From Clostridiales bacterium (GTDB lineage: Bacteria > Bacillota > Clostridia > Tissierellales > Sedimentibacteraceae): a stretch of DNA of 5,286 nucleotides. Location of the stretch: assembly GCA_003457065.1 (NCBI GenBank), contig DMJQ01000091.1, positions 1,410 through 6,695 on the forward strand, read 5' to 3'. The notes beneath the pieces are model-generated. The model worked only from the letters and a program-made list of their open reading frames with translations. It searched no databases and was not told the DNA's origin. Positions 1 to 5,286 of the stretch are shown here, one piece after another; positions within the stretch are counted from its first letter, which is position 1; each line of letters starts with the position of its first letter. Both the position numbers and the translations under genes were made by a program.

Positions 1-73
1 GAGTAGTATAAAAAGGCATGAGCTCAGAGAACGGCAGATGTGTTTTAAAGATGCTCTGTGAACTTAGTGAGTG

Positions 74-105
74 ACGTTCAGATTGCTTTGCAATCTGAAT
101 TTCGT
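74..105 (+). terminator. Hairpin, possible terminator of a gene upstream of the window
   Basis: The arms TTCAGATTGC (77-86) and GCAATCTGAA (90-99) form a perfect 10-bp stem with a three-base TTT loop. It is followed by TTT and then CGT, which can pair with ACG at 74-76 if the TTT bulges out. The U tract is short, so termination would be weak. A plus-strand frame open from position 2 to a TGA at 59-61 would make this the end of a gene entering from the left. The hairpin could equally be part of a dispersed intergenic repeat. Confidence 0.4.
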
Positions 106-109
106 TGAT

Positions 110-138
110 AAAAACTAATTATATAAATGAATTAGTTT
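110..138 (-). terminator. Probable weak terminator of the asparaginase gene
   Basis: On the minus strand the arms AAACTAATT (138-130) and AATTAGTTT (120-112) form a 9-bp stem around a 9-base loop, and the transcript continues into a run of U (positions 114-110). It lies about 90 bases past the asparaginase stop codon in the right orientation. The stem is nearly all A/T, so it would be weak. No better candidate is visible between the stop codon and the window edge. Confidence 0.4.
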
Positions 139-230
139 ACAAATATGATACCATAATTTGCATGGACATAATATTATATTTATATTACATTTGAATTTGT
201 TTTATAAATTAAGCTTCTATTTGTGTTAAA

Positions 231-1286
231 CTAAACTATTTTTTCAAAGAAAATATTAGTGCCGTTTATGAAGTTGTTAATGTCCTTTGCATTTTCGCAT
301 AGTTCAAGGCCTATAAGGACTTTTGCATATAAGTTTTCAAAAGAGATATCATAGGCAAGGTTTACATTGCAGTCGGAGGCAAGATTCGTAACGGATTCAT
401 AATGGTCGCCTTGAGAGCTTATTTCCGCAATAAACAAAGGAATATTGTTCTCTGCAAGTTTATCTATCAGCTTATTGATTGAATTGTCGGGATAGTTTTT
501 TTCGGTGAAAAATGTTCCTGAATGGTATACCCCGTAAACAACGGCATCAATGTTGTTGCTGAAATTATAAAAATCATGCCGCATTCCCACATAGGGGTAT
601 ATGAGGATAACTCGCTTATTAAGCTTAATGACCTTATCTTTATAAGGGCATTCCAAGGCATTTATTTCTTCTGCTGTGGGATTAAGGGGGTCATTATTGT
701 AAACAAAAACCCTGTTCACGATTCTTCCGAAATAAACATTCTTAAAGCTGTCATAGTTGTCTACCACCTGATCCATCTGCTTTACTCTTGAACCGAGATG
801 TACTTCAACCTTTCCTTCATGATTTTTATAAATTACATATACGCCCTGAACATTTACGCTGAATATAAAATCCAGAGCAGCGGCAAAATTATCCACGCCA
901 TTTGACTGAGGAAGGTCAAGAGGGTGGTTACTTGATACGAAAATAATAGGGACTTTTTTACATGAGAACAAAAGGCTTATTATATTTGCCGTATATGCGA
1001 GAGTATCTGTGCCGTGGGTAATAATTACGCCCTTATATTTGCTGAAATCTACCTTATACATAGCATCGAGAAAAGTGTTTAAAAGCTCCATGTTTAAATT
1101 TTCGCTTAAAGTAAATATAGGCCTTATAATTTCAAATTCAATATTATGGTCTTCTACTCTTTCTAAAACTCTGCCGTATTGGTATACCTGCTTTGAATTG
1201 TCGTAATTGCTTAAAGTGCGGATTGATGAAATAGAGCTTGTAGCAAAGGTGCCGCCTGTTTCAACTACTAAAACCTTATTTTTCAT
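231..1286 (-). CDS. L-asparaginase, cytoplasmic type (asparaginase/glutaminase family)
   Basis: This 351-residue enzyme is predicted to hydrolyse L-asparagine to aspartate and ammonia. Two family signatures are visible. Near the N terminus TGGTFA (residues 10-15) carries the nucleophile Thr13. ITHGTDT (89-95) carries the second-site residues Thr93 and Asp94. Lys169, in the stretch GSRVKQMD, aligns with the catalytic Lys of the E. coli enzymes, so the catalytic set looks complete. Length is normal for the bacterial family (about 330-350 residues). There is no signal peptide, so it should act in the cytoplasm like AnsA. The start is supported by GGGAGG (minus strand, 1300-1295) eight bases before the ATG. 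It is transcribed alone, divergently from the regulator, with a probable promoter at 1540-1568 and a long structured leader. Substrate preference for Asn over Gln cannot be read from sequence alone. The GatD tRNA-amidotransferase alternative is unlikely because the extra N-terminal domain of GatD is absent. Confidence 0.94.
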   Translation of the reverse strand: MKNKVLVVETGGTFATSSISSIRTLSNYDNSKQVYQYGRVLERVEDHNIEFEIIRPIFTLSENLNMELLNTFLDAMYKVDFSKYKGVIITHGTDTLAYTANIISLLFSCKKVPIIFVSSNHPLDLPQSNGVDNFAAALDFIFSVNVQGVYVIYKNHEGKVEVHLGSRVKQMDQVVDNYDSFKNVYFGRIVNRVFVYNNDPLNPTAEEINALECPYKDKVIKLNKRVILIYPYVGMRHDFYNFSNNIDAVVYGVYHSGTFFTEKNYPDNSINKLIDKLAENNIPLFIAEISSQGDHYESVTNLASDCNVNLAYDISFENLYAKVLIGLELCENAKDINNFINGTNIFFEKIV

Positions 1287-1320
1287 TGGTAAATCCTCCC
1301 GTATTTATACTCAAATCATC

Positions 1321-1512
1321 AAAAAACCGTAAGTCATATGAAGCAGGAGAAGCTATCTGCTTTATATAATCAAACCGGCATATATAGTAAAACAGCTTTT
1401 AAGGCAGGAACAAAAATCTATTTTTCATAAACGGCTTCATATAATAGAAGCGCTTATATGAAGCCATTCAAATATACGGTTTTTGTTACTGTAATCAAAT
1501 TATTTTACTATA
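1321..1512 (-). promoter_or_regulatory. Structured 5' leader of the asparaginase gene, candidate attenuator
   Basis: Read as minus-strand RNA, this leader contains several nested pairings. UAUAGUAAAA (1512-1503) can pair with UUUUACUAUA (1392-1383). Inside that, GGCUUCAUAUAA (1465-1454) and UUAUAUGAAGCC (1444-1433) form a perfect 12-bp hairpin with a 9-base loop. Downstream, AUAUAAAGCAG (1367-1357) pairs with CUGCUUCAUAU (1346-1336) with one G-U pair. CCG (1378-1376) can close the base with CGG (1329-1327), directly followed by U6 (1326-1321). That resembles an imperfect intrinsic terminator placed 20 bases before the ribosome binding site. AAAAACCGUA (1484-1475) can instead pair with UACGGUUUUU (1331-1322), capturing the terminator base and U tract. 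No T-box consensus (UGGNACCGCG-like) is present, and I do not recognise a known riboswitch. The pairings are seen in the sequence; regulation is inferred. Confidence 0.4.
1433..1465. repeat. Perfect 12-bp inverted repeat in the asparaginase leader
   Basis: GGCTTCATATAA (1433-1444) and TTATATGAAGCC (1454-1465) are perfect inverted copies around a 9-base spacer. Neither side is followed by a T run, so it is not a terminator on its own. It lies in the transcribed leader of the asparaginase gene if the promoter at 1540-1568 is correct. Confidence 0.8.
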
Positions 1513-1539
1513 AGTGTAACCTGTTTAAAATTCGTATGT

Positions 1540-1568
1540 ATTATAACATTTTTACTCTGATATATAAA
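1540..1568 (-). promoter_or_regulatory. Promoter for the asparaginase gene
   Basis: On the minus strand a perfect TATAAT (1545-1540) is preceded by TG one base upstream (TGTTATAAT, an extended -10). TTTATA (1568-1563) stands at the ideal 17-base spacing as a weak -35. This is the best sigma-A-type match in the spacer between the divergent genes. The transcript would begin near 1533, giving a leader of about 245 bases before the asparaginase ATG. Confidence 0.6.
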
Positions 1569-1847
1569 GCCTATAAATAAAAGACTTAGGCTATAATTAA
1601 AAATCGTAATTTAATAAACTAAAAATAATAATATATTACAGTAATTTGCTTAAATCAGATAAATATCAGGTTATTGGCTGTTTTTCAAATTGCTGTTAAT
1701 TAAATAATGCTAAAACAAATTTCTGAGTTATTTAATTAGGTTGCTATAAATAAAATAAATTTATAAAAAGAACAGTAAAAACAAATACTATGAATATTAA
1801 GGATCCTATCCATTCCACAGGGTAAATATTTTTAGGGGGCAGTTTTT
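1569..1847. other. Gene-free AT-rich spacer upstream of the regulator gene
   Basis: No open frame with a ribosome binding site was found here. The stretch is very AT-rich. It holds AGCCTA (1568-1573) with a matching TAGGCT about 13 bases later, an A/T inverted repeat at 1697-1738 and a weak promoter candidate for the regulator. At its end AGGGGG (1834-1839) sits eight bases before the regulator ATG and is a good ribosome binding site that fixes that start. Confidence 0.6.
1697..1750 (+). promoter_or_regulatory. Candidate promoter and operator of the BTAD regulator gene
   Basis: TAATTAAATAA (1697-1707) and TTATTTAATTA (1728-1738) are perfect 11-base inverted copies, 31 bases apart arm to arm, which is about three helical turns. 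TATAAA (1745-1750) could be a -10 with TTCTGA (1721-1726) as a poor -35 at 18-base spacing. In that case the right arm lies inside the promoter and the left arm just upstream, an arrangement that suits an operator. The arms are pure A/T, so chance is a real alternative, and the -35 is weak. Confidence 0.25.
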
Positions 1848-3008
1848 ATGTCTAAAGAAAAATACGAGAATTTATACATAAAGACCTTTGGAAACTTCGA
1901 TATTAAATATTCAGGCAAAACAATATTTATAAAAAAGAGAAATCAGGCAAAGCTTGAAGCCATACTTCAATATCTTGTGCTGAATAACGGAAAAGCCATC
2001 AATCCCGTAAAAATAATAGAGGATATATGGCCCGAAAATGATTATACGGACTATAAAAAGGTGCTTCAAACATATGTATACAGAATTAAGAACTTTTTAT
2101 CCGGTGAAAATTATTTCGGAAAGGACTTTTCTCCCAATCTTTCAATCACAAATGTAAAAGGCGATTACAGGCTGGATTTTTTAAAGGGAGTAATTCTTGA
2201 TGAGAACATTTTTGAAGATATTACTAAAGAAATAAAAGAAGAGGACGATTGTAATAAGCTTATCCTTATTGCAGATAAGTTAAGGGATATTTATGAAGGC
2301 GAATACATGGCAGGCTTCTACAATGAATATCTTGTTTTAAGAAAAAGGAATTTTTACAGGCAGCTTTATTCTGCTTCCATAACGATTCTTTTAAATAAGC
2401 TTTATGACGGAAAAATATTTGACAGTGAAATCATACGGCTATGTGAAGCCCTTTTTACAATAGATGATATCGATGAGGATGTTAATCTGATATTTCTGAA
2501 AACGCTCATAAGGTCCAATAACAGAAGCCATGCGAAAAGACATTTTGATTATATTAGTGTTAAAATGAATGAGGTGCTGGGGATAACCCCTGGAAGAAGC
2601 ATAACAGACCTTTTCAAGAAGGAAGAAAAAGAAGAAACAGACTATGCTTTCCAGAAAACAGGCAGTTTAGTTTTGAGCAGAGAGGATCTCGACAGAATCA
2701 TAGAAGAAAGAATTGCCGAAAGGCTAAGGCCTGAAAACCCGATATATACCATGCTCAAAGTAGAAATTACAGGCAATATAGATTATATTCCCGAAGAAAG
2801 CATTGCGTCTTTATTCCAAGGTTCTTTAAGAAAAAACGATGTTTATGCCGTAATAGATGGCTTAAATTTTATTCTTATGCTTTACAGAGTTAATTATGAC
2901 GCAGTGCCAATTGTTAAATTAAGAATTATCGAAAGAATAAGCAAGCTTTTTAAAGAAGAAGAAGTTAAATTAAATATTAACGTATATCCTACCACTACCA
3001 TAGGATGA
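1848..3008 (+). CDS. BTAD-domain transcriptional regulator with degenerate GGDEF-like C terminus
   Basis: This 386-residue protein has three parts. Residues about 8-110 match an OmpR/SARP-type winged helix: the strand pattern IKTFGNFDI, a helix with IIEDIWPE, a probable recognition helix around KKVLQTYVYRIKNFL (70-84) and a wing at GDYRLD. Residues about 117-255 are a bacterial transcriptional activation (BTAD) helical domain with the typical pattern around YEGEYMAGFYNEYLVLRKR (149-167). After a charged, probably coiled stretch (257-295), residues 296-386 follow the order of a GGDEF domain, including SLRKNDVYAV before the signature position. The signature itself reads DGLNF (337-341), so cyclase activity is not expected. 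BTAD proteins usually activate neighbouring genes, and the signal peptidase/VWA operon downstream is the nearest candidate. There is no receiver or NB-ARC domain. AGGGGG eight bases before the ATG supports the start, and an intrinsic terminator follows closely. The regulator class is well supported; target and signal are unknown. Confidence 0.87.
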   Translation: MSKEKYENLYIKTFGNFDIKYSGKTIFIKKRNQAKLEAILQYLVLNNGKAINPVKIIEDIWPENDYTDYKKVLQTYVYRIKNFLSGENYFGKDFSPNLSITNVKGDYRLDFLKGVILDENIFEDITKEIKEEDDCNKLILIADKLRDIYEGEYMAGFYNEYLVLRKRNFYRQLYSASITILLNKLYDGKIFDSEIIRLCEALFTIDDIDEDVNLIFLKTLIRSNNRSHAKRHFDYISVKMNEVLGITPGRSITDLFKKEEKEETDYAFQKTGSLVLSREDLDRIIEERIAERLRPENPIYTMLKVEITGNIDYIPEESIASLFQGSLRKNDVYAVIDGLNFILMLYRVNYDAVPIVKLRIIERISKLFKEEEVKLNINVYPTTTIG

Positions 3009-3029
3009 TTTTTAAATGTAAGGTTTTTG

Positions 3030-3264
3030 AGTGCGAAATGCAGTATATGGATACTGCATTTTTTTGCGGAGGATTTTATGTAAATTCACAAAATAATTGC
3101 TTTAAAAGCGCAGAATGCTTTACATTTATACAAAAAAATTTCAAGAAAATGGTATGGACTTCCTTATTTATTCTAATATTCGGATTTATAGATGTATTGT
3201 CTTTAGCTAACACATGATTGAATGGCCATAAATTTTTATATGAAGCTGAAATAAGTGCGAAATG
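3030..3264 (+). repeat. Pair of 11-base direct repeats AGTGCGAAATG
   Basis: AGTGCGAAATG occurs at 3030-3040 and 3254-3264, about 224 bases apart. The first copy runs into the left arm of the regulator terminator. The second lies about 120 bases before the signal peptidase start. They may bind a regulator or be chance; nothing else ties them together. Confidence 0.3.
3036..3065 (+). terminator. Rho-independent terminator after the regulator gene
   Basis: AAATGCAGTAT (3036-3046) and ATACTGCATTT (3051-3061) make a perfect 11-bp stem with a four-base ATGG loop, and the T run continues to 3065. It starts 28 bases after the regulator stop codon. It separates the regulator transcript from the signal peptidase operon and argues against a small reading frame that would run through it (3005-3217). 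Confidence 0.88.
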
Positions 3265-3382
3265 TTATTGAAAAGATTGAATCCTGTGTGAGAATTGAAA
3301 GCGGATTTTGATACTATAGGTGTATAGCAAACTCTTAAGCAATAAAATTCAATTGTTTTATCAAGCTGAAAAGAGGATATGT
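3066..3382. other. Gene-free spacer before the signal peptidase operon
   Basis: I find no convincing gene here. A 70-codon frame (3005-3217) overlaps the regulator stop and the terminator and lacks a ribosome binding site. Its last 22 residues, from a Met codon at 3149, look like a hydrophobic segment and could be a relic. A good Shine-Dalgarno-like GGAGGA (3068-3073) is followed by ATG TAA (3078-3083), an immediate start-stop. An 11-base sequence AGTGCGAAATG at 3254-3264 repeats one at 3030-3040, and TTATATGAAGC (3236-3246) matches a leader sequence at 1454-1464. The operon promoter should lie in this stretch, but I could not find a match with good spacing. Confidence 0.5.
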
Positions 3383-3952
3383 ATGAATGAAAATATGAAA
3401 TCAGAAGAAAAAAACAGAAGAAAAAGCCCTGTGAAAATATTTCTTGATATTGTTACGGCTGTGTTTTTCGTTATATGCGTTGCTCTTCTTCTGAGCTCTA
3501 TTTTATCAAAATATGACAAATCTATTTTTGGATTTAGAAGCTTTATCGTTCTAACAGGAAGCATGAGCCCAACTTTTGACGCAGGAAGCTTCATAATTGT
3601 AAAAGATAAGGCTCCCGAAAATATAGAAACAGGAGATATTATCACTTATGAAATAAGTGATAATGTTATTTTAACACACAGAGTAGTAGAAAAGAATAAC
3701 ACGAATGGATACTCATTTATTACGAAAGGCGACGCCAATAATATAGAAGATAAAAATCCTGTTAAGGAAACACAGATAATCGGGGTTGCCGTATTGTGGA
3801 TTAACGGTCTTGGCTCTCTTTTATTAAGTCTTCAGCAGCCGTGGAATATGATTTTACTTATAAGCCTTATTCTTATTTTGTTTGGCTTGTGGGAAATTAT
3901 ACCTTGGTTTGTGAGGAAAAAAGATGAAGGAGATAAGACCACGAATACTTAG
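3383..3952 (+). CDS. sipW: Signal peptidase I, ER/archaeal type (SipW-like, family S26B)
   Basis: This 189-residue membrane serine protease is predicted to remove signal peptides from exported proteins at the outer face of the membrane. Catalytic Ser60 lies in TGSMSP (58-63). The general base is His99 in LTHRVV (97-102), where the ordinary bacterial enzyme has Lys. KGDAN (115-119) supplies the conserved Asp117. The Ser/His arrangement defines the SipW/ER-type branch. A membrane segment at about 19-41 precedes the catalytic domain and a second at about 156-176 ends in a basic RKK tail. The frame is open back to a GTG at 3320, but the ATG at 3383 has AGAGG (3372-3376) six bases before it and gives the usual family length, so I chose it. 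The VWA surface protein gene begins 20 bases after the stop, so the two form an operon and the VWA protein is a likely substrate. B. subtilis SipW processes the matrix proteins TasA and TapA. The symbol indicates family resemblance, not proven orthology. Confidence 0.92.
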   Translation: MNENMKSEEKNRRKSPVKIFLDIVTAVFFVICVALLLSSILSKYDKSIFGFRSFIVLTGSMSPTFDAGSFIIVKDKAPENIETGDIITYEISDNVILTHRVVEKNNTNGYSFITKGDANNIEDKNPVKETQIIGVAVLWINGLGSLLLSLQQPWNMILLISLILILFGLWEIIPWFVRKKDEGDKTTNT

Positions 3953-3972
3953 TTTCATAGAGGTGGTGAGTT

Positions 3973-5286
3973 ATGAAAAAGAGAGGCTTTAAAAGGGGTA
4001 TTGCATTTCTGCTGGCAGTTATTATGGTGTTTTCTGCATCGGAATTTCCTGCGGGGGCATTTGCTTTGGCTGGCACAGTAATTGGTCAGGAAAATGCAGT
4101 ACCAGATGAATCGCCTTCAGAAGAAGAATCGAGTGAAGAAGAAAACACCGAAGATATCGAAAATCCTGCAGAAGATAACAATCCTATAGAAGAAGAAAAG
4201 AATGAAGAGGGTGAAACGCCTACAGAAAGTGAAAATCCGGCAGAGAGCGAAACTCCAGTGGAAAGTGAGACGCCTACAGAAGACGAAACGCCTGCAGAGG
4301 GCGAAACCCCTACGGAAGAGGAAATACCGATAGAAGGAGAAACACCTGCAGAAGGCGAAATGCCAACAGAGAGTGAAACACCTATAGAAGGCGAAATTCC
4401 CCCGGTTCCAGAAGCACCTGCAGAGGTTGAAAATCCATTTGCCGACATGGAATTTTCTATTGAATTAATGACAGACGCCCTCTATCTTTTAGCAGACCAA
4501 TATGGCTATGACAGGGAAATCATTGATTGGCTCCTGTATCACAGCTCGGAAGACTTTGGATATTTAGAGTATATATATGGCTTAATAATTAATGAACCGG
4601 AGACGATCCCTTATTTTCTTGAAGGCGTCAGTGAAAGAAAATATTATTATGAAAACCCCGAAGCATCTTCTCAAGACCCAGTCTGCGAGGAAGAGGAATC
4701 GAAAGACGAAGAGAACCCTGAAATAGCGGCCGCTGCAGAAGAGTTCAGCATGTATATAGAAAATATTATTGCTGAACGAGAAGAGGACACATCAGAGGAA
4801 AAGGAAGGAACAGAATTTTATTATCCCGCGCTTTTCAGCGCAAGGCTTGCACTTTTTAACCTTTCTCCTCCCGAAACAAAAACAACTGCTATAGGAGACG
4901 GCCAGTATATTAAAAAAACTGTTAATAAACTTGATGCATTCAGGCATTATCAGGTTGACCTTGAGCTAAGGGCTAAGAAAGAGATAACAGAATTACCGGG
5001 GAAAAGCTTGGATATAGCGCTTATTTTTGAAACATCAGGAAGTATGGAAGGTACTAATTTAAATGGTGCGAAAGATGCTGCCAAAGCCTTTGTAAACGGC
5101 TTTCCAACGAAGGAAGAGAATGGGCAAAGGCTTTTTAAAGATGATGTTCGGATCAGTATAATTTCTTTCAATACAAATGCAGAAATTAAGAGAGAGCTTA
5201 CGAACAATTCTCAGCAGGTTATAAACGCCATTCAAAACTTAAGTGCTAACGGCGGTACGAATATTCAAGATGGTATTTTAAAAGCA
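3973..5286 (+). CDS. Secreted surface protein with acidic repeats and a VWA domain (3' end outside the window)
   Basis: The frame stays open from the ATG at 3973 to the window end: 438 codons, no stop. A ribosome binding site (GAGGTGGTGAG, 3960-3970) directly precedes it. Residues 1-31 are a signal peptide: a basic start (MKKRGFKR), a hydrophobic core and a probable cleavage after AFA (29-31). Residues about 37-150 are acidic and Pro/Thr-rich and include a six-residue repeat (62-145), probably an extended wall-spanning stalk. Residues 155-315 are an unrecognised, mostly helical and acidic region. From about 345 a VWA domain begins: a strand (LDIALIF), the metal-site motif ETSGS (353-357) and GGTNI (427-431) with the expected site Thr429. 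The first motif residue is Glu353 where DxSxS is usual. VWA domains of this kind occur in Gram-positive pilus tip adhesins (RrgA, GBS104). Whether Cna-B domains and an LPXTG sorting signal follow cannot be seen. A surface adhesin or pilus-tip role is inferred. Confidence 0.92.
   Translation, partial: MKKRGFKRGIAFLLAVIMVFSASEFPAGAFALAGTVIGQENAVPDESPSEEESSEEENTEDIENPAEDNNPIEEEKNEEGETPTESENPAESETPVESETPTEDETPAEGETPTEEEIPIEGETPAEGEMPTESETPIEGEIPPVPEAPAEVENPFADMEFSIELMTDALYLLADQYGYDREIIDWLLYHSSEDFGYLEYIYGLIINEPETIPYFLEGVSERKYYYENPEASSQDPVCEEEESKDEENPEIAAAAEEFSMYIENIIAEREEDTSEEKEGTEFYYPALFSARLALFNLSPPETKTTAIGDGQYIKKTVNKLDAFRHYQVDLELRAKKEITELPGKSLDIALIFETSGSMEGTNLNGAKDAAKAFVNGFPTKEENGQRLFKDDVRISIISFNTNAEIKRELTNNSQQVINAIQNLSANGGTNIQDGILKA
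4156..4407 (+). repeat. In-frame 18-base (hexapeptide) repeat, 14 units
   Basis: Residues 62-145 of the VWA protein divide into 14 six-residue units in one phase. The core is ten clean units at 4210-4389 of the form [GSDE]-E-[TNIM]-P-[TAVI]-E, for example GETPTE, SENPAE, SETPVE, DETPAE. The first three units (62-79) and the last (GEIPPV) are degenerate. Pro stays at position 4 and Glu at positions 2 and 6, while codons vary between units (acg/aca/acc, cct/ccg/cca), so the array is not freshly duplicated. It would form a stiff, highly negative stalk. The lack of stops on the opposite strand here (4086-4448) is a by-product of the repeat. Confidence 0.9.

Noticed and set aside
35..58. Peptide RQMCFKD similar to the RQMCIRD produced by transposase sequencing adaptors
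   Set aside because: Only the first nine bases (CAGATGTGT) match the adaptor and the following bases diverge, so adaptor contamination is not supported.
1287..1533. T-box leader for the asparaginase gene
   Set aside because: The conserved antiterminator bulge sequence (UGGNACCGCG-like) is absent, and no specifier-loop arrangement could be recognised.
3005..3217. 70-codon plus-strand reading frame after the regulator
   Set aside because: It overlaps the regulator stop codon, runs through a clear terminator hairpin, has no ribosome binding site and resembles no family.
3320..3382. GTG start adding 21 residues to the signal peptidase
   Set aside because: No ribosome binding site precedes it, while the ATG at 3383 has AGAGG at good spacing and gives the expected N terminus before the first membrane helix.
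4086..4448. 120-codon minus-strand frame rich in Ser, Gly and Val repeats
   Set aside because: It is the exact antisense of the in-frame acidic repeat of the VWA gene. The repeat removes stop codons on both strands, and there is no ribosome binding site.
4726..4738. Adjacent NotI and PstI sites that look like a cloning linker
   Set aside because: The bases stay in frame and encode a short Ala run within an otherwise continuous gene, and nothing around them resembles vector sequence.

Overview
The window looks like chromosome from a low-GC, anaerobic Gram-positive bacterium (Firmicutes, probably class Clostridia and possibly Lachnospiraceae-like). The signs are AT-rich spacers, strong GGAGG-type ribosome binding sites, a BTAD transcription regulator, an ER-type (SipW-like) signal peptidase and a large secreted von Willebrand A (VWA) protein. 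The taxonomic call is an inference from gene style, not from a marker gene.

Layout. Positions 1-230 hold no convincing gene. They carry one hairpin that could end a gene entering from the left on the plus strand, and a second one oriented to end the asparaginase gene. Positions 231-1286 (minus strand) encode a cytoplasmic-type L-asparaginase with a complete catalytic set. Its probable promoter (extended -10, positions 1540-1568) lies about 250 bases upstream of the start codon. The leader between them is rich in inverted repeats and includes a terminator-like hairpin with a six-U tail just before the ribosome binding site, which suggests an attenuator or riboswitch-like control element. Positions 1848-3008 (plus strand) encode a 386-residue regulator made of a winged helix, a BTAD helical domain and a C-terminal domain that reads like a degenerate GGDEF fold. 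A clear intrinsic terminator follows at 3036-3065.

After about 320 gene-free bases comes a two-gene operon: a Ser/His signal peptidase (start reassigned to 3383, ends 3952) and, 20 bases later, a secreted protein (3973 to beyond the window end). The secreted protein has a signal peptide, an acidic Pro/Glu/Thr hexapeptide repeat, an unrecognised middle region and the beginning of a VWA domain. It has no stop within the window. Its metal-site motif reads E-T-S-G-S where the family normally has D-x-S-x-S.

How the parts may work together. The signal peptidase and VWA protein resemble loci in which a dedicated signal peptidase processes surface or pilus-like proteins. The VWA protein would be the tip or adhesive component and any further subunits would lie to the right of the window. 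The BTAD regulator is the nearest candidate controller of this locus. It has its own terminator, so it is probably a separate transcription unit. The asparaginase is divergent from the regulator and probably unrelated in function. The items most worth following up are the asparaginase leader RNA, the degenerate GGDEF-like tail of the regulator, and the D-to-E change in the VWA metal site.
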